Assembly: GCA_965208975.1 (NCBI GenBank)
Contig: CBDBQH010000003.1
Location: 1,984,001-2,048,000, forward strand
Direction of reading: 5' to 3'
Source of the DNA: G963663315 sp965208975
GTDB taxonomy: Bacteria > Pseudomonadota > Gammaproteobacteria > Arenicellales > Poriferihabitantaceae
Length of the DNA stretch: 64,000 nt
Shown: positions 8,644 to 16,240 of the stretch, one piece after another
Numbering within the stretch: position 1 is the stretch's first letter
How the letters are laid out: each line of letters begins with the position of its first letter
The notes under the pieces: generated by a model
The model's input: the letters and a program-made list of their open reading frames with translations, nothing else
Databases searched by the model: none
Told to the model about the DNA's origin: nothing
Translations under genes and position numbers: made by a program

Positions 8644-10371
8644 TCATTGCCCGGTTGGGAAATCAGAAATCAATCCACTCATTTCCAGAAATAGTGGGGC
8701 GCCCGTGAAGGAAAGCGGAGAAATCGGGCCATAGAACATGAAGGGAAACTTGTTGTTGCTGGATGGGTCAATGAATGAGCGATAAAACTTCGCGCCCGTA
8801 TCATCATTGATAATATCCTTGATTTTACTGAATTCGGAACCGCTGGTCAGACCATATCCAAAAGCAAAGATTCGGATTTGTCTCCGGATTTCCTCGTGCA
8901 GGGAGTCAATCGTTTGAGTGATGAACATATAGCCAATGCCATATTTGCGCGTGGTTCGAACAGCATCAATAATACTGGTTGTCAGCGCCTTGATTTCCTG
9001 ATCGTAATTGTACGTACTGATAAAGCGATGCGCCTCGTCCAGGACAACCAGACAGTTTGACTGCTGGCCGTTGGCATATAGCTCGGCGCCTTTTTCCTTG
9101 ATGGCATCCTCAATGATTTTGACATACAACGTCTGTAAATCGTCCATTCCTTGTTGGGCTCCCCTTCCAGAGATGTTTAAAACAATTGCTTTACCCTTTT
9201 CCTCCACAACTTTGCTGACTATTGTTTTGAGAGGAGCTTTCCCGTGTTCTGAAAAGAGGCCGGATACTTTATTCCAAATGTCTTTCGCACGATGTCCAGA
9301 GCTCATCGTATCCCTGATATTTTCTTTGATTTCATCTATTTTGTTTTTTTGGGTATACACTTGCTTCAATGGTTCTCTTGGGTTTTTGTCATCGTCATTG
9401 AGAAAATAAGTGAGCAGGTCTCTGAATAGCTTTTCAGGATCTTTGGCTATTTTTAAATGACTACGGTCAATACGAGTATCAACATATCTTTCTATTGCCT
9501 CTCTCATTTCCTCCAGTTTTTGCTCAGTCAGAATATCAAAAGCACTTTTGATAAAGCCATAATTCAAGAGAAGTTCACTGAAAAGTTTTGCATTATCTGG
9601 CAGGGCAACTTCTTCGGGAACCTTGAGTTTTTTGTATTTCATCCCCCTTCTTTCTATTTGTTCCTCAAATCTGTTTCCCGGCAAAACATTATTGTCCTCA
9701 TAAAATTGTTCTTGAGGGTCCAGTATCAGAATACTCATGTGCTGATTATTGCGGGCGTATCCGAGGATCATGTTGGCAGCCGTCGTTGTTTTCCCGGATC
9801 CGGTTCGTCCAAATACACCAATATGATAAGCATCACCGCCGCCGCCCCGATCCGGTCTGCCGAAATGCTTCAACCAGAACGGTACATCGACATCTGTATC
9901 GTAGGCTTGACCGAGGCAGACAAGCTGTCCGGCGTATTCCTGCATAAGCTCCTCCATGATATCGTTGCTGACTTTCCTGACTGGTAGCCCGGTTGAGGGG
10001 GAGTTCGCCAGTTTGTGCGCTTGTGATTTGCCGGTGTCCAGTATAAAGCTGGATTGAACATTGATCCTGGCGACCCGATTGTCGGCAACGCCGCTGAGGT
10101 TCGGCAGCCTCCCATGTCTTTTTATGATTCCCTTGAATGATGGCTCCTCGTGCCATCTGTTTTTTGTCTCGATTTCAGTAATCTGACCCATAACAACAAC
10201 CTCATTGTCTCCCTCCGTCACATGAAAGCACACCAGTTCACCAAGCAATTTGCTATTTTCGCTGACCTCTTTTATGTCAACGATTACTTCAAAGGAACTG
10301 CTCGGAGACCCGACCACTCCCAGCGGCTGGCTATCGTTTTCAAGGAGGGTAATGATTTTTGTTGTTGTCAT
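8644..10371 (-). CDS. HerA-like hexameric ATPase
   Basis: 575 residues. N-terminal beta-rich (HAS-barrel-like) region, then an FtsK/HerA ATPase core with Walker A GRTGSGKT at 188-195, a Walker B region (CLVVLDEAHRF) near residue 440 and a downstream sensor segment (TRKYGIGYMFITQ). HerA motors translocate DNA and work with NurA nucleases; in bacteria they are frequently components of anti-phage systems. It lies 14 nt downstream of a NurA-like gene and is the last gene of a three-gene operon with a DUF4338 protein. The DNA here is more AT-rich than the neighbouring metabolic genes, suggesting transfer. Family call is strong; the defence role is inferred from context. Confidence 0.85.
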   Translation of the reverse strand: MTTTKIITLLENDSQPLGVVGSPSSSFEVIVDIKEVSENSKLLGELVCFHVTEGDNEVVVMGQITEIETKNRWHEEPSFKGIIKRHGRLPNLSGVADNRVARINVQSSFILDTGKSQAHKLANSPSTGLPVRKVSNDIMEELMQEYAGQLVCLGQAYDTDVDVPFWLKHFGRPDRGGGGDAYHIGVFGRTGSGKTTTAANMILGYARNNQHMSILILDPQEQFYEDNNVLPGNRFEEQIERRGMKYKKLKVPEEVALPDNAKLFSELLLNYGFIKSAFDILTEQKLEEMREAIERYVDTRIDRSHLKIAKDPEKLFRDLLTYFLNDDDKNPREPLKQVYTQKNKIDEIKENIRDTMSSGHRAKDIWNKVSGLFSEHGKAPLKTIVSKVVEEKGKAIVLNISGRGAQQGMDDLQTLYVKIIEDAIKEKGAELYANGQQSNCLVVLDEAHRFISTYNYDQEIKALTTSIIDAVRTTRKYGIGYMFITQTIDSLHEEIRRQIRIFAFGYGLTSGSEFSKIKDIINDDTGAKFYRSFIDPSSNNKFPFMFYGPISPLSFTGAPLFLEMSGLISDFPTGQ

Positions 10372-10385
10372 GATTGTTTCAGTTG

Positions 10386-11576
10386 TTAGTTGGTGCGATA
10401 GGGGAAGATCAGGTCAAAGTTCTTCTGGCGGTTGAGATCGGGATTGTGGCTGATCGCCTGATTCACCGCCTCCATTCCAAAAGAAATATTTTTGGCGATG
10501 ACATCTGCCAGATATTGCGGGTAAGGCTCTCTGATTTCGGGTGAGATAATCTGGCATTTGATACTGCGAAGCATTTCTTCCAGTCTGTGCGTATCCAGTG
10601 CGAGTTCTTTCTTGAGTTCAATTCTAAAAGCTGAAGAATACGAGTTTGGCTTGTAGTAGCAAAAATACAGATCTGAATCGTGATTTTCTGTAATCTTGAA
10701 CGGCAAAATCGCTTCTTTAAGAAGGAGATTGAGTTCTGTATTGTTATCTATCTCGTCTATTTCGAGATTGCATGCCATGTGTATTTTCTTCCACATATCT
10801 CTATCTTTTTTACTCTGTCCTACCGGCAGAGGCTTTGTGTATTCGTTTTCGTGCAGGACGATGGACATAAACACTTTGTCATCGGCCTTGATTTCCAGGT
10901 TCTGCAAAACAGTATCAATAATCTCTCGGGATGAAGAGTATTTGGTCAGCCCTATCACTGCGGTATCAGAAAAAGCGGCGGCAATTATATCGGGGATATC
11001 CGGAATGACCTTGTTATAGTTATCGCGTAAAAATCCGGAAAGCGCGTTTACATACGGCTGGTCAGCGGCATCCTGATCATTAGCGCTCAAAAGGCTGTTG
11101 AGTTTTAGTATAGTCGTCAAATGAGACCCGTCCATGATTCTGACTTCCCGGTCAGCTTCTGCAAGTATGCTGAGTTCCATCAGAAACATGATTCCCTGGG
11201 ACAATCTGGTATTGGCTTCGTGGTGAGGTAAAACTGTCTGCCATTGTTGATACTGTCTTGCTCCAGTTGGCCATGTCGTGGAGTCGTTATCTGAAAGACC
11301 ATCAACCCCCACCGCAATTGCCAGCAGAATATCAGCGCTGGTTTTGCGCTCAATGATGTTGGCGCCATCTGCTGCCATGATAGACTGTGTATGTGCGCCG
11401 TCAGGGCAGAGGACTATACGATTCTGCTGTTCAAGAATTTTTCTGGCGCTATCTGTCTGCTCGTCGTTTAATGCAATCGTTTGTGCCAGTTGGCTGGCCG
11501 TTTCGGGTATTTTTTCAAGTATCTGTACCAGAAGATCTTCGGGCAGATAAGCATAGCCTTTATGCTCCGAGGTCAT
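10386..11576 (-). CDS. NurA-like nuclease
   Basis: 396 residues from ATG 11576, which overlaps the upstream stop in an ATGA junction. The NurA pattern is visible: a first acidic site (AADGANI, Asp70), a second DGS element (RIMDGSHL, Asp149) and a C-terminal segment EPYPQYLADVIAKN similar to the NurA end motif. NurA is a Mn2+-dependent 5'-3' nuclease that joins HerA to resect DNA. The adjacent downstream HerA-like ATPase makes a functional pair likely. Similarity is at motif level only, so an unrelated nuclease fold remains possible. An upstream in-frame start would add 19 residues inside the previous gene and is not preferred. Confidence 0.68.
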   Translation of the reverse strand: MTSEHKGYAYLPEDLLVQILEKIPETASQLAQTIALNDEQTDSARKILEQQNRIVLCPDGAHTQSIMAADGANIIERKTSADILLAIAVGVDGLSDNDSTTWPTGARQYQQWQTVLPHHEANTRLSQGIMFLMELSILAEADREVRIMDGSHLTTILKLNSLLSANDQDAADQPYVNALSGFLRDNYNKVIPDIPDIIAAAFSDTAVIGLTKYSSSREIIDTVLQNLEIKADDKVFMSIVLHENEYTKPLPVGQSKKDRDMWKKIHMACNLEIDEIDNNTELNLLLKEAILPFKITENHDSDLYFCYYKPNSYSSAFRIELKKELALDTHRLEEMLRSIKCQIISPEIREPYPQYLADVIAKNISFGMEAVNQAISHNPDLNRQKNFDLIFPYRTN

Positions 11577-12745
11577 AACAAACTGCCGTTGAACAGTTCT
11601 CTGCAAGTCTCCAGGTCCTGCTTCATCGTGCACAGGAATTCTTCTTTTGTGAATTTGAGCTTGTCTTGTGGATAGTCATGGCTTCTTTTTATTGCCCACC
11701 TCGTTTTCCAGTATCGGGTTAACTCTTCGATATTCCGGTTTTCCCAGACGGGAGTTTCATCGCGTTGAATAACTGCGGATATGTTTTTTGCACAGGGGAA
11801 CAGATAAACGGCTCTCTTGACACCGTGGCTATTGCCTTTTTTGAATCCCAACTGCCGCATTGCCTGATCAATGTTTTTGATCTTTGCCGAAGGACCGCTA
11901 CCAAACGCTCTGCCTGCCTTCATACCGCTTTGTTCAAGATAGCGTACCAAGTCTTCATAAAGCGTATCGGGAATGTGGAAAGAACCACTGCCCTGGCTGT
12001 AACCAATAAAATCGCAGACCCTGCTGCCGTTGAATCTCAGTCGATTGTAGACACTGCTTTTCCCATAAGCGCCTGTCGTTGTAATGAAAAGCAGATTTGC
12101 CGGGATATTCCTTTGCATCAGCAATGTTTCATACCCTTCATACTTCTTCTGAAAGCGTACCCGGATGTCGTTGGATGTCAGCAGTAAAGCGATGAGCTTT
12201 CCTCCCAAAAATTTGTTGTATGGGGGCAACGCTCCGAGTCGCTGGGCGCTCATGGACTGGTTTACCCAGTAATCTCTCTCGTCCCGAGTGATGCCAAGAT
12301 GTTTATCTCGCACATTCCAGCACAAAATAGGGCTTTGTAATCCAATCAGGCCGATTGGCGCGTCATGGTAATCATCCCAAACGATAAAACGCATCTGTCG
12401 CCCGTAAGCTTTTTCATACGGTAGACTCCACCAAGCCAGATTCCACCAGCGAAACAAGTTTTCATGGATTGAGTTGGCCCGAATCTCAATCAATCTCGGC
12501 ATGATCTTGTCAATTTGCACTTCACTGGTGTCACGCATGAATGATTTGGCCTTGGGAGCGAAAGATTCCATGAAGCGGATGCACCTGTTTATCCTTTCTG
12601 CCCTGGCTCTTGAGTGCAGGTTCCTTATTTCTGTTTTGTCGGAGGTCTCCAGGTAAAAAGTATTGTCCGCAATCGTGTAGCCCTGCATCAGAAGCGCGTC
12701 AACGACTTCAGTTCTCAGGATTTGTGCGGTTGATGATAGTTGCAT
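11573..12745 (-). CDS. DUF4338 (Druantia DruA-like) protein
   Basis: 390 residues matching the long DUF4338 group annotated as DruA-like. Landmarks are LFRWWNLAWWSLPYEKA with RQMRFIV (about 97-121), IGLIGLQSPIL (131-141), the highly characteristic LGALPPYNKFLGGKLIALL (170-188) and TTTGAYGKSSVYNRL followed by IGYSQGSGSFHI. DruA is a component of Druantia anti-phage systems, but its biochemical activity is not known to me. None of the other Druantia genes (such as the large DruE helicase) is present; instead it is translationally coupled to NurA-like and HerA-like genes. First gene of the operon, start ATG 12745. Confidence 0.78.
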   Translation of the reverse strand: MQLSSTAQILRTEVVDALLMQGYTIADNTFYLETSDKTEIRNLHSRARAERINRCIRFMESFAPKAKSFMRDTSEVQIDKIMPRLIEIRANSIHENLFRWWNLAWWSLPYEKAYGRQMRFIVWDDYHDAPIGLIGLQSPILCWNVRDKHLGITRDERDYWVNQSMSAQRLGALPPYNKFLGGKLIALLLTSNDIRVRFQKKYEGYETLLMQRNIPANLLFITTTGAYGKSSVYNRLRFNGSRVCDFIGYSQGSGSFHIPDTLYEDLVRYLEQSGMKAGRAFGSGPSAKIKNIDQAMRQLGFKKGNSHGVKRAVYLFPCAKNISAVIQRDETPVWENRNIEELTRYWKTRWAIKRSHDYPQDKLKFTKEEFLCTMKQDLETCRELFNGSLL

Positions 12746-13180
12746 TATTCCAGATCGGGAGGTGGTTATCGTCAGTTATGATCGGGTCATCTTGTTTACA
12801 ACTGACATCACGCTTTCGATTTTGTGTTATCAGGCCGGGCCGGTCTGCGGAGCAATGCACATAGTCAATACAAGTTGATTTCGTGCGATAAGTGTACGTA
12901 AGGGGCACTTTTATTGCAAGCTGCAGCAGCGCATCCTCAGCAGCGCATCCTCCGTGTGTAGCGCATCCTCCGTGATAATTCCGTTTCCTGATTCGCTCAT
13001 ATTTGAATTTCTGGCCGGGCTTGTGTGTTCCCGGCCAGTGTCGCGTGAATGTGCTGGAATTTTCAAAAGGTACTGGGTCGGTAATGGTTTTATACGGGTT
13101 GTTCGATTGCGCTGGTTCGCTAGTGGTCAAATTTTTTCAGGTGTGAGAGTGTGATTTTATGAATATCGAGGGCGTAAAAG
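12746..13180. other. Intergenic region upstream of the DruA-like operon
   Basis: About 435 bases with no convincing gene. It should contain the promoter of the minus-strand DruA-NurA-HerA operon and that of the plus-strand terminase-like gene. A 140-residue minus-strand frame (12708-13130) overlaps the druA-like start and looks spurious. The notable feature is the short imperfect repeat cluster at 12924-12974, listed separately. Confidence 0.5.
12924..12974. repeat. Cluster of short direct repeats (AGCGCATCCTC)
   Basis: The 11-mer AGCGCATCCTC occurs three times at about 12928, 12942 and 12960, with CATCCTCCGTG repeated in the last two copies. Spacings of 14 and 18 nt differ, so this is not a simple microsatellite. 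It lies about 200 nt upstream of the DruA-like start, where binding sites for an operon regulator would be expected; chance slippage debris is equally possible. Confidence 0.6.
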
Positions 13181-13618
13181 ATGGCAGGTAACAATATGGT
13201 TGCATCCGTGCGGATTCCGAGGGAATTAAATCCTGAAATACAAGAGATTTGGAGCGAGGTCGTCCGTACACTGGAAGCCCAGGGGCTGATCGTCCGAGCG
13301 AGGGATGTCCCATTGCTGAAAATATACGCAGAAAATCGGGCAGGGCATGATCGGGCCAAGGCAATCATTGAGCACGAGGGGGGACCGCTTGGCGAGAAGT
13401 CCGGGAAGTCTGAACCGCATCCGTTAGCAAAGTTGATGGCGGCGTGTACGGGCCGGGAGGTGAAGCTACTGGAACAGCTTGGATTGACTTTGAAAGCACA
13501 AAAGCGAATACCCGGAGCGCATGACGAGAAGCAGCGAACTTTGGGCGCGGATGGTCGTCCGCGGCCGACGCCTATAATCCTGGATATGGAAAATTACCGG
13601 GAATCCGGGTTGACCTGA
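13181..13618 (+). CDS. P27-family phage terminase small subunit-like protein (orphan)
   Basis: 145 residues with the P27 small terminase layout: IWSEVVRTLEAQGLI, then a helix containing DVPLLKIYAENRAGHDRAKAII, a flexible glycine-rich loop, HPLAKLM and the closing LLEQLGLTLKAQKRI (usually LGLTPxxR). In phages this subunit recognises packaging sites and feeds DNA to the large subunit. Here no large terminase, portal or other phage gene is adjacent, so it is a prophage remnant or a co-opted DNA-binding protein. The downstream DNA is homologous to that before the coiled-coil gene at 1313. Confidence 0.65.
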   Translation: MAGNNMVASVRIPRELNPEIQEIWSEVVRTLEAQGLIVRARDVPLLKIYAENRAGHDRAKAIIEHEGGPLGEKSGKSEPHPLAKLMAACTGREVKLLEQLGLTLKAQKRIPGAHDEKQRTLGADGRPRPTPIILDMENYRESGLT

Positions 13619-13673
13619 TGGCGCAACCCGGCCAGAATAGGAACACCAGAAAAGAACAGACAGGCAACGAACC

Positions 13674-13991
13674 ATGACACCAGAGATATACGCGATTATC
13701 GGGGTAGGCTTGGCATTGGCCGGGGTACTTGTCCCGGCCAGCAATCGCCAGAGCCGGGATATTGCCGGACTACGACAACAGATCAACCAGGACATTGCCG
13801 GGTTGCGGCAGGAAATGAACCAGCAAGGGCAACAGATCAACCAGGACATTGCCGGGTTGCGGCAAGAAATGAACCAGCAAGGACAACAGATCAACCAGGT
13901 TGCTCACCAGGTGGGGCACTTGTCCGGTTTACTGGAAGGCTTGCGAGGCCGTCCAATAGCGCCAGAGCAATCGGAAGGAATCCCGGTTTAA
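13674..13991 (+). CDS. Single-span membrane protein with 18-residue coiled-coil repeats (paralogue)
   Basis: 105 residues, closely related to the gene at 1313-1651. A membrane helix (about residues 5-22) is followed by two near-identical 18-residue repeats (INQDIAGLRQEMNQQGQQ) and the shared end HQVGHLSGLLEGLRGRP. At DNA level the 54-nt repeats are almost identical to each other, which suggests recent expansion or homogenisation. Function unknown. Homology with the first locus extends about 60-70 nt upstream of the start and a few dozen bases past the stop, so the two loci arose by segmental duplication. Confidence 0.6.
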   Translation: MTPEIYAIIGVGLALAGVLVPASNRQSRDIAGLRQQINQDIAGLRQEMNQQGQQINQDIAGLRQEMNQQGQQINQVAHQVGHLSGLLEGLRGRPIAPEQSEGIPV

Positions 13992-14039
13992 TAGCGCGGT
14001 TATCCCGGACAAATTGAAAACCCGATGCAGGAGGATAAA

Positions 14040-15065
14040 ATGAAAAGAAACAAAATCAATGTGATTACTGGCATGGCGGCGGCGCTACTGGTCTCGGCCC
14101 ATGCGATTGCGGCCACTGAATTAACCGTATATACCGCGGTTGAGGCGGAGGACCTGAAGAAGTACGCTGAACGCTTCAATCAGGATCATCCGGATATCAA
14201 GATCAACTGGGTGCGGGATTCGACCGGGATTGTGACCGCGAAATTGCTGGCGGAGAAGGAAAACCCGCAAGCCGATGTAATCTGGGGACTGGCCGCGACC
14301 AGTTTGCTGCTGATGAAAGGGGAAGGTATGCTCGAAGCTTATGCGCCGGCAGGACTGGAAGGACTGGATGACAAGTTTTCTGACAAGGCATCCCCGCCTT
14401 CATGGGTAGGGATGGATGCCTGGGTTGCCGCAATCTGCGTCAATACCGTGGAATCTGAAGCCAATGGCTTGCCGATGCCTTCTTCATGGCAGGACCTGAC
14501 CGACCCGGTGTACAAGGGTCATATCGCGATGCCGAACCCCAATTCTTCCGGCACCGGATTCCTGGATGTCTCCAGCTGGTTGCAGATTTTCGGTGAGGAG
14601 GGGGGCTGGGCCTACATGGACGCATTGCACGGGAATATCGCCCATTATACGCATTCCGGCTCCAAACCCTGCAAACAGGCCGCATCGGGTGAGGTGGCCA
14701 TCGGCGTTTCCTTCGCCTTCCGCGGCGCCAAGTCAAAGGCCAGGGGCGCGCCGCTGGAAATCATTATTCCGTCAGAAGGTATCGGCTGGGATATGGAGGC
14801 GACTGCCATTGTCAGGGGTACGGATAACCCGGAGGCGGCCAGAACCCTGGTTGACTGGTCCATTACGGATCAGGCGAATATGATGTACAATGAAGGTTAT
14901 GCGGTTATTGGCAAACAGGCGCTGGCGAAACCGGTTGAACATTTTCCGGATAATATCCCGCAAGCCATGATCGATAATGATTTCGAGTGGGCCGCAAGCA
15001 ATCGCAAGCGTATCCTGGCCAAGTGGCAATCTCGTTACGACTCCAAATCAGAACCCAAAAGCTGA
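14040..15065 (+). CDS. ABC transporter periplasmic binding protein, 2-aminoethylphosphonate type
   Basis: 341 residues from ATG 14040, chosen because AGGAGG (14029-14034) sits just before it; the ATG at 14025 lies upstream of that SD. A signal peptide is clear (KRNK, hydrophobic core, AHAIA cleavage region), followed by an iron/thiamine-type binding fold (ELTVYTAVEAEDLKKYAERF, PQADVIWGL, YKGHIAMPNPNSSGTGF). It matches the binding protein of the putative 2-aminoethylphosphonate importer (PhnS2/AepX type), and the next two genes supply the ATPase and a fused permease. Ligand preference is inferred from family resemblance; ferric iron or a polyamine are less likely alternatives. Confidence 0.75.
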   Translation: MKRNKINVITGMAAALLVSAHAIAATELTVYTAVEAEDLKKYAERFNQDHPDIKINWVRDSTGIVTAKLLAEKENPQADVIWGLAATSLLLMKGEGMLEAYAPAGLEGLDDKFSDKASPPSWVGMDAWVAAICVNTVESEANGLPMPSSWQDLTDPVYKGHIAMPNPNSSGTGFLDVSSWLQIFGEEGGWAYMDALHGNIAHYTHSGSKPCKQAASGEVAIGVSFAFRGAKSKARGAPLEIIIPSEGIGWDMEATAIVRGTDNPEAARTLVDWSITDQANMMYNEGYAVIGKQALAKPVEHFPDNIPQAMIDNDFEWAASNRKRILAKWQSRYDSKSEPKS

Positions 15066-15149
15066 AATGACGACTTTCATCATTTAGCGTGACCCTGCCT
15101 GACTTCCGGCGCTCCGGATTCGGGCGGCGTTTTTTACAGAATTTCCGCC

Positions 15150-16226
15150 ATGCCCGAAAGCGCTCAGCGCGAACCTTATTTGAGAATTTCCGGGTTAACC
15201 AAGAAATTCAATGATTTTACCGCGCTTGCGGAAATTTCCCTGGTGGTTTATGAGGGGGAATTCGTTTGTTTTCTGGGCCCGTCGGGATGTGGCAAGACCA
15301 CATTGCTGCGCGCCATTGCCGGGCTTGATATCCAGACCTGGGGGCAGGTGGAGCAGGCCGGCAGGGATATATCATCGCTGCCTCCGTCGATGCGGGATTT
15401 CGGCATTGTGTTTCAATCTTATGCGCTGTTTCCGAACCTGACCATCGAGAAAAATATCGGCTATGGCCTGGAGAACCAGAAACTCCCGGCAAGAGAGGTA
15501 AGCAGCCGCGTCGGCGCCCTCCTGGAATTGGTCGGTATGTCCGATCAGGGTGGCAAGTATCCGGCACAGCTTTCCGGCGGCCAGCAACAGCGTGTGGCTC
15601 TGGCCAGGGCCTTGGCAATATCGCCGGGACTGTTGCTGCTGGATGAGCCGCTTTCTGCGCTGGACGCAAAAGTCCGGGTGAAGTTACGCCACGAGATCAA
15701 GGAGTTACAGGCCAGATTGGGAGTCACAACGATCATGGTGACGCATGATCAGGAGGAGGCGCTGACCATGGCTGATCGCATCATTGTGATGAAGGACGGC
15801 AGGATCGAGCAGGTCGGCGCTCCTCAGGAGATTTACAACTGGCCGCGGACCCGATTCGTGGCAAACTTCATTGGCATGATGAATTTTTTCCCGGCTTGTG
15901 TGAGCGGTGAAAACCGGATCAGCGCGGGGCAGGTATCCTTGAATTGCGCTGCCGATGACAACCGGGTGGGCGCTGCGGTGACTGCGTCCATTCGTCCTGA
16001 AGACATTGCGGTTGGCCGACAAGAGCAAAACGGGATGGACGCCAAAATCGAGGAGATTGAGTTCCTGGGGGCGTTTGTGCGGGCGGAGTTGTCGATCGAT
16101 GGATTCGGCTCCAGTCGGCTGTTCGCCGATTTCTCCGCCAATCTGGTTCGTCGCGAGCAGATTGCCAAAGGCATGGTGATCCCGATTGTGCTTCCTTTTG
16201 ACAGTATACGCATCTACTCTTCCTGA
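15150..16226 (+). CDS. ABC transporter ATP-binding protein, 2-aminoethylphosphonate type
   Basis: 358 residues with all ABC signatures: Walker A GPSGCGKTT, Q-loop VFQSYALFPN, signature LSGGQQQRVALARAL, Walker B LLLLDEPLSALD and the switch His in MVTHDQEEALTMADR. A C-terminal TOBE-like regulatory domain (about 240-358) places it in the MalK/PotA/FbpC group. It sits between its binding protein and the permease and energises import at the inner membrane. Start ATG 15150 is 84 nt after the previous stop. Confidence 0.85.
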   Translation: MPESAQREPYLRISGLTKKFNDFTALAEISLVVYEGEFVCFLGPSGCGKTTLLRAIAGLDIQTWGQVEQAGRDISSLPPSMRDFGIVFQSYALFPNLTIEKNIGYGLENQKLPAREVSSRVGALLELVGMSDQGGKYPAQLSGGQQQRVALARALAISPGLLLLDEPLSALDAKVRVKLRHEIKELQARLGVTTIMVTHDQEEALTMADRIIVMKDGRIEQVGAPQEIYNWPRTRFVANFIGMMNFFPACVSGENRISAGQVSLNCAADDNRVGAAVTASIRPEDIAVGRQEQNGMDAKIEEIEFLGAFVRAELSIDGFGSSRLFADFSANLVRREQIAKGMVIPIVLPFDSIRIYSS

Positions 16227-16240
16227 CAGGTCTTGAAGTT

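Noticed and set aside
8644..12745. Classical Druantia or SIR2-HerA system
   Set aside because: No DruE helicase or other Dru subunits and no SIR2 domain are present; only DUF4338, NurA-like and HerA-like genes.
12708..13130. 140-residue minus-strand frame upstream of the DruA-like gene
   Set aside because: Overlaps the druA-like start in another frame, has low-complexity composition and no conserved motif.
15095..15136. Possible rho-independent terminator between the binding protein and ATPase genes
   Set aside because: A T6 run follows GC-rich sequence, but the stem I can draw is only about five pairs with a wobble, too weak to call.
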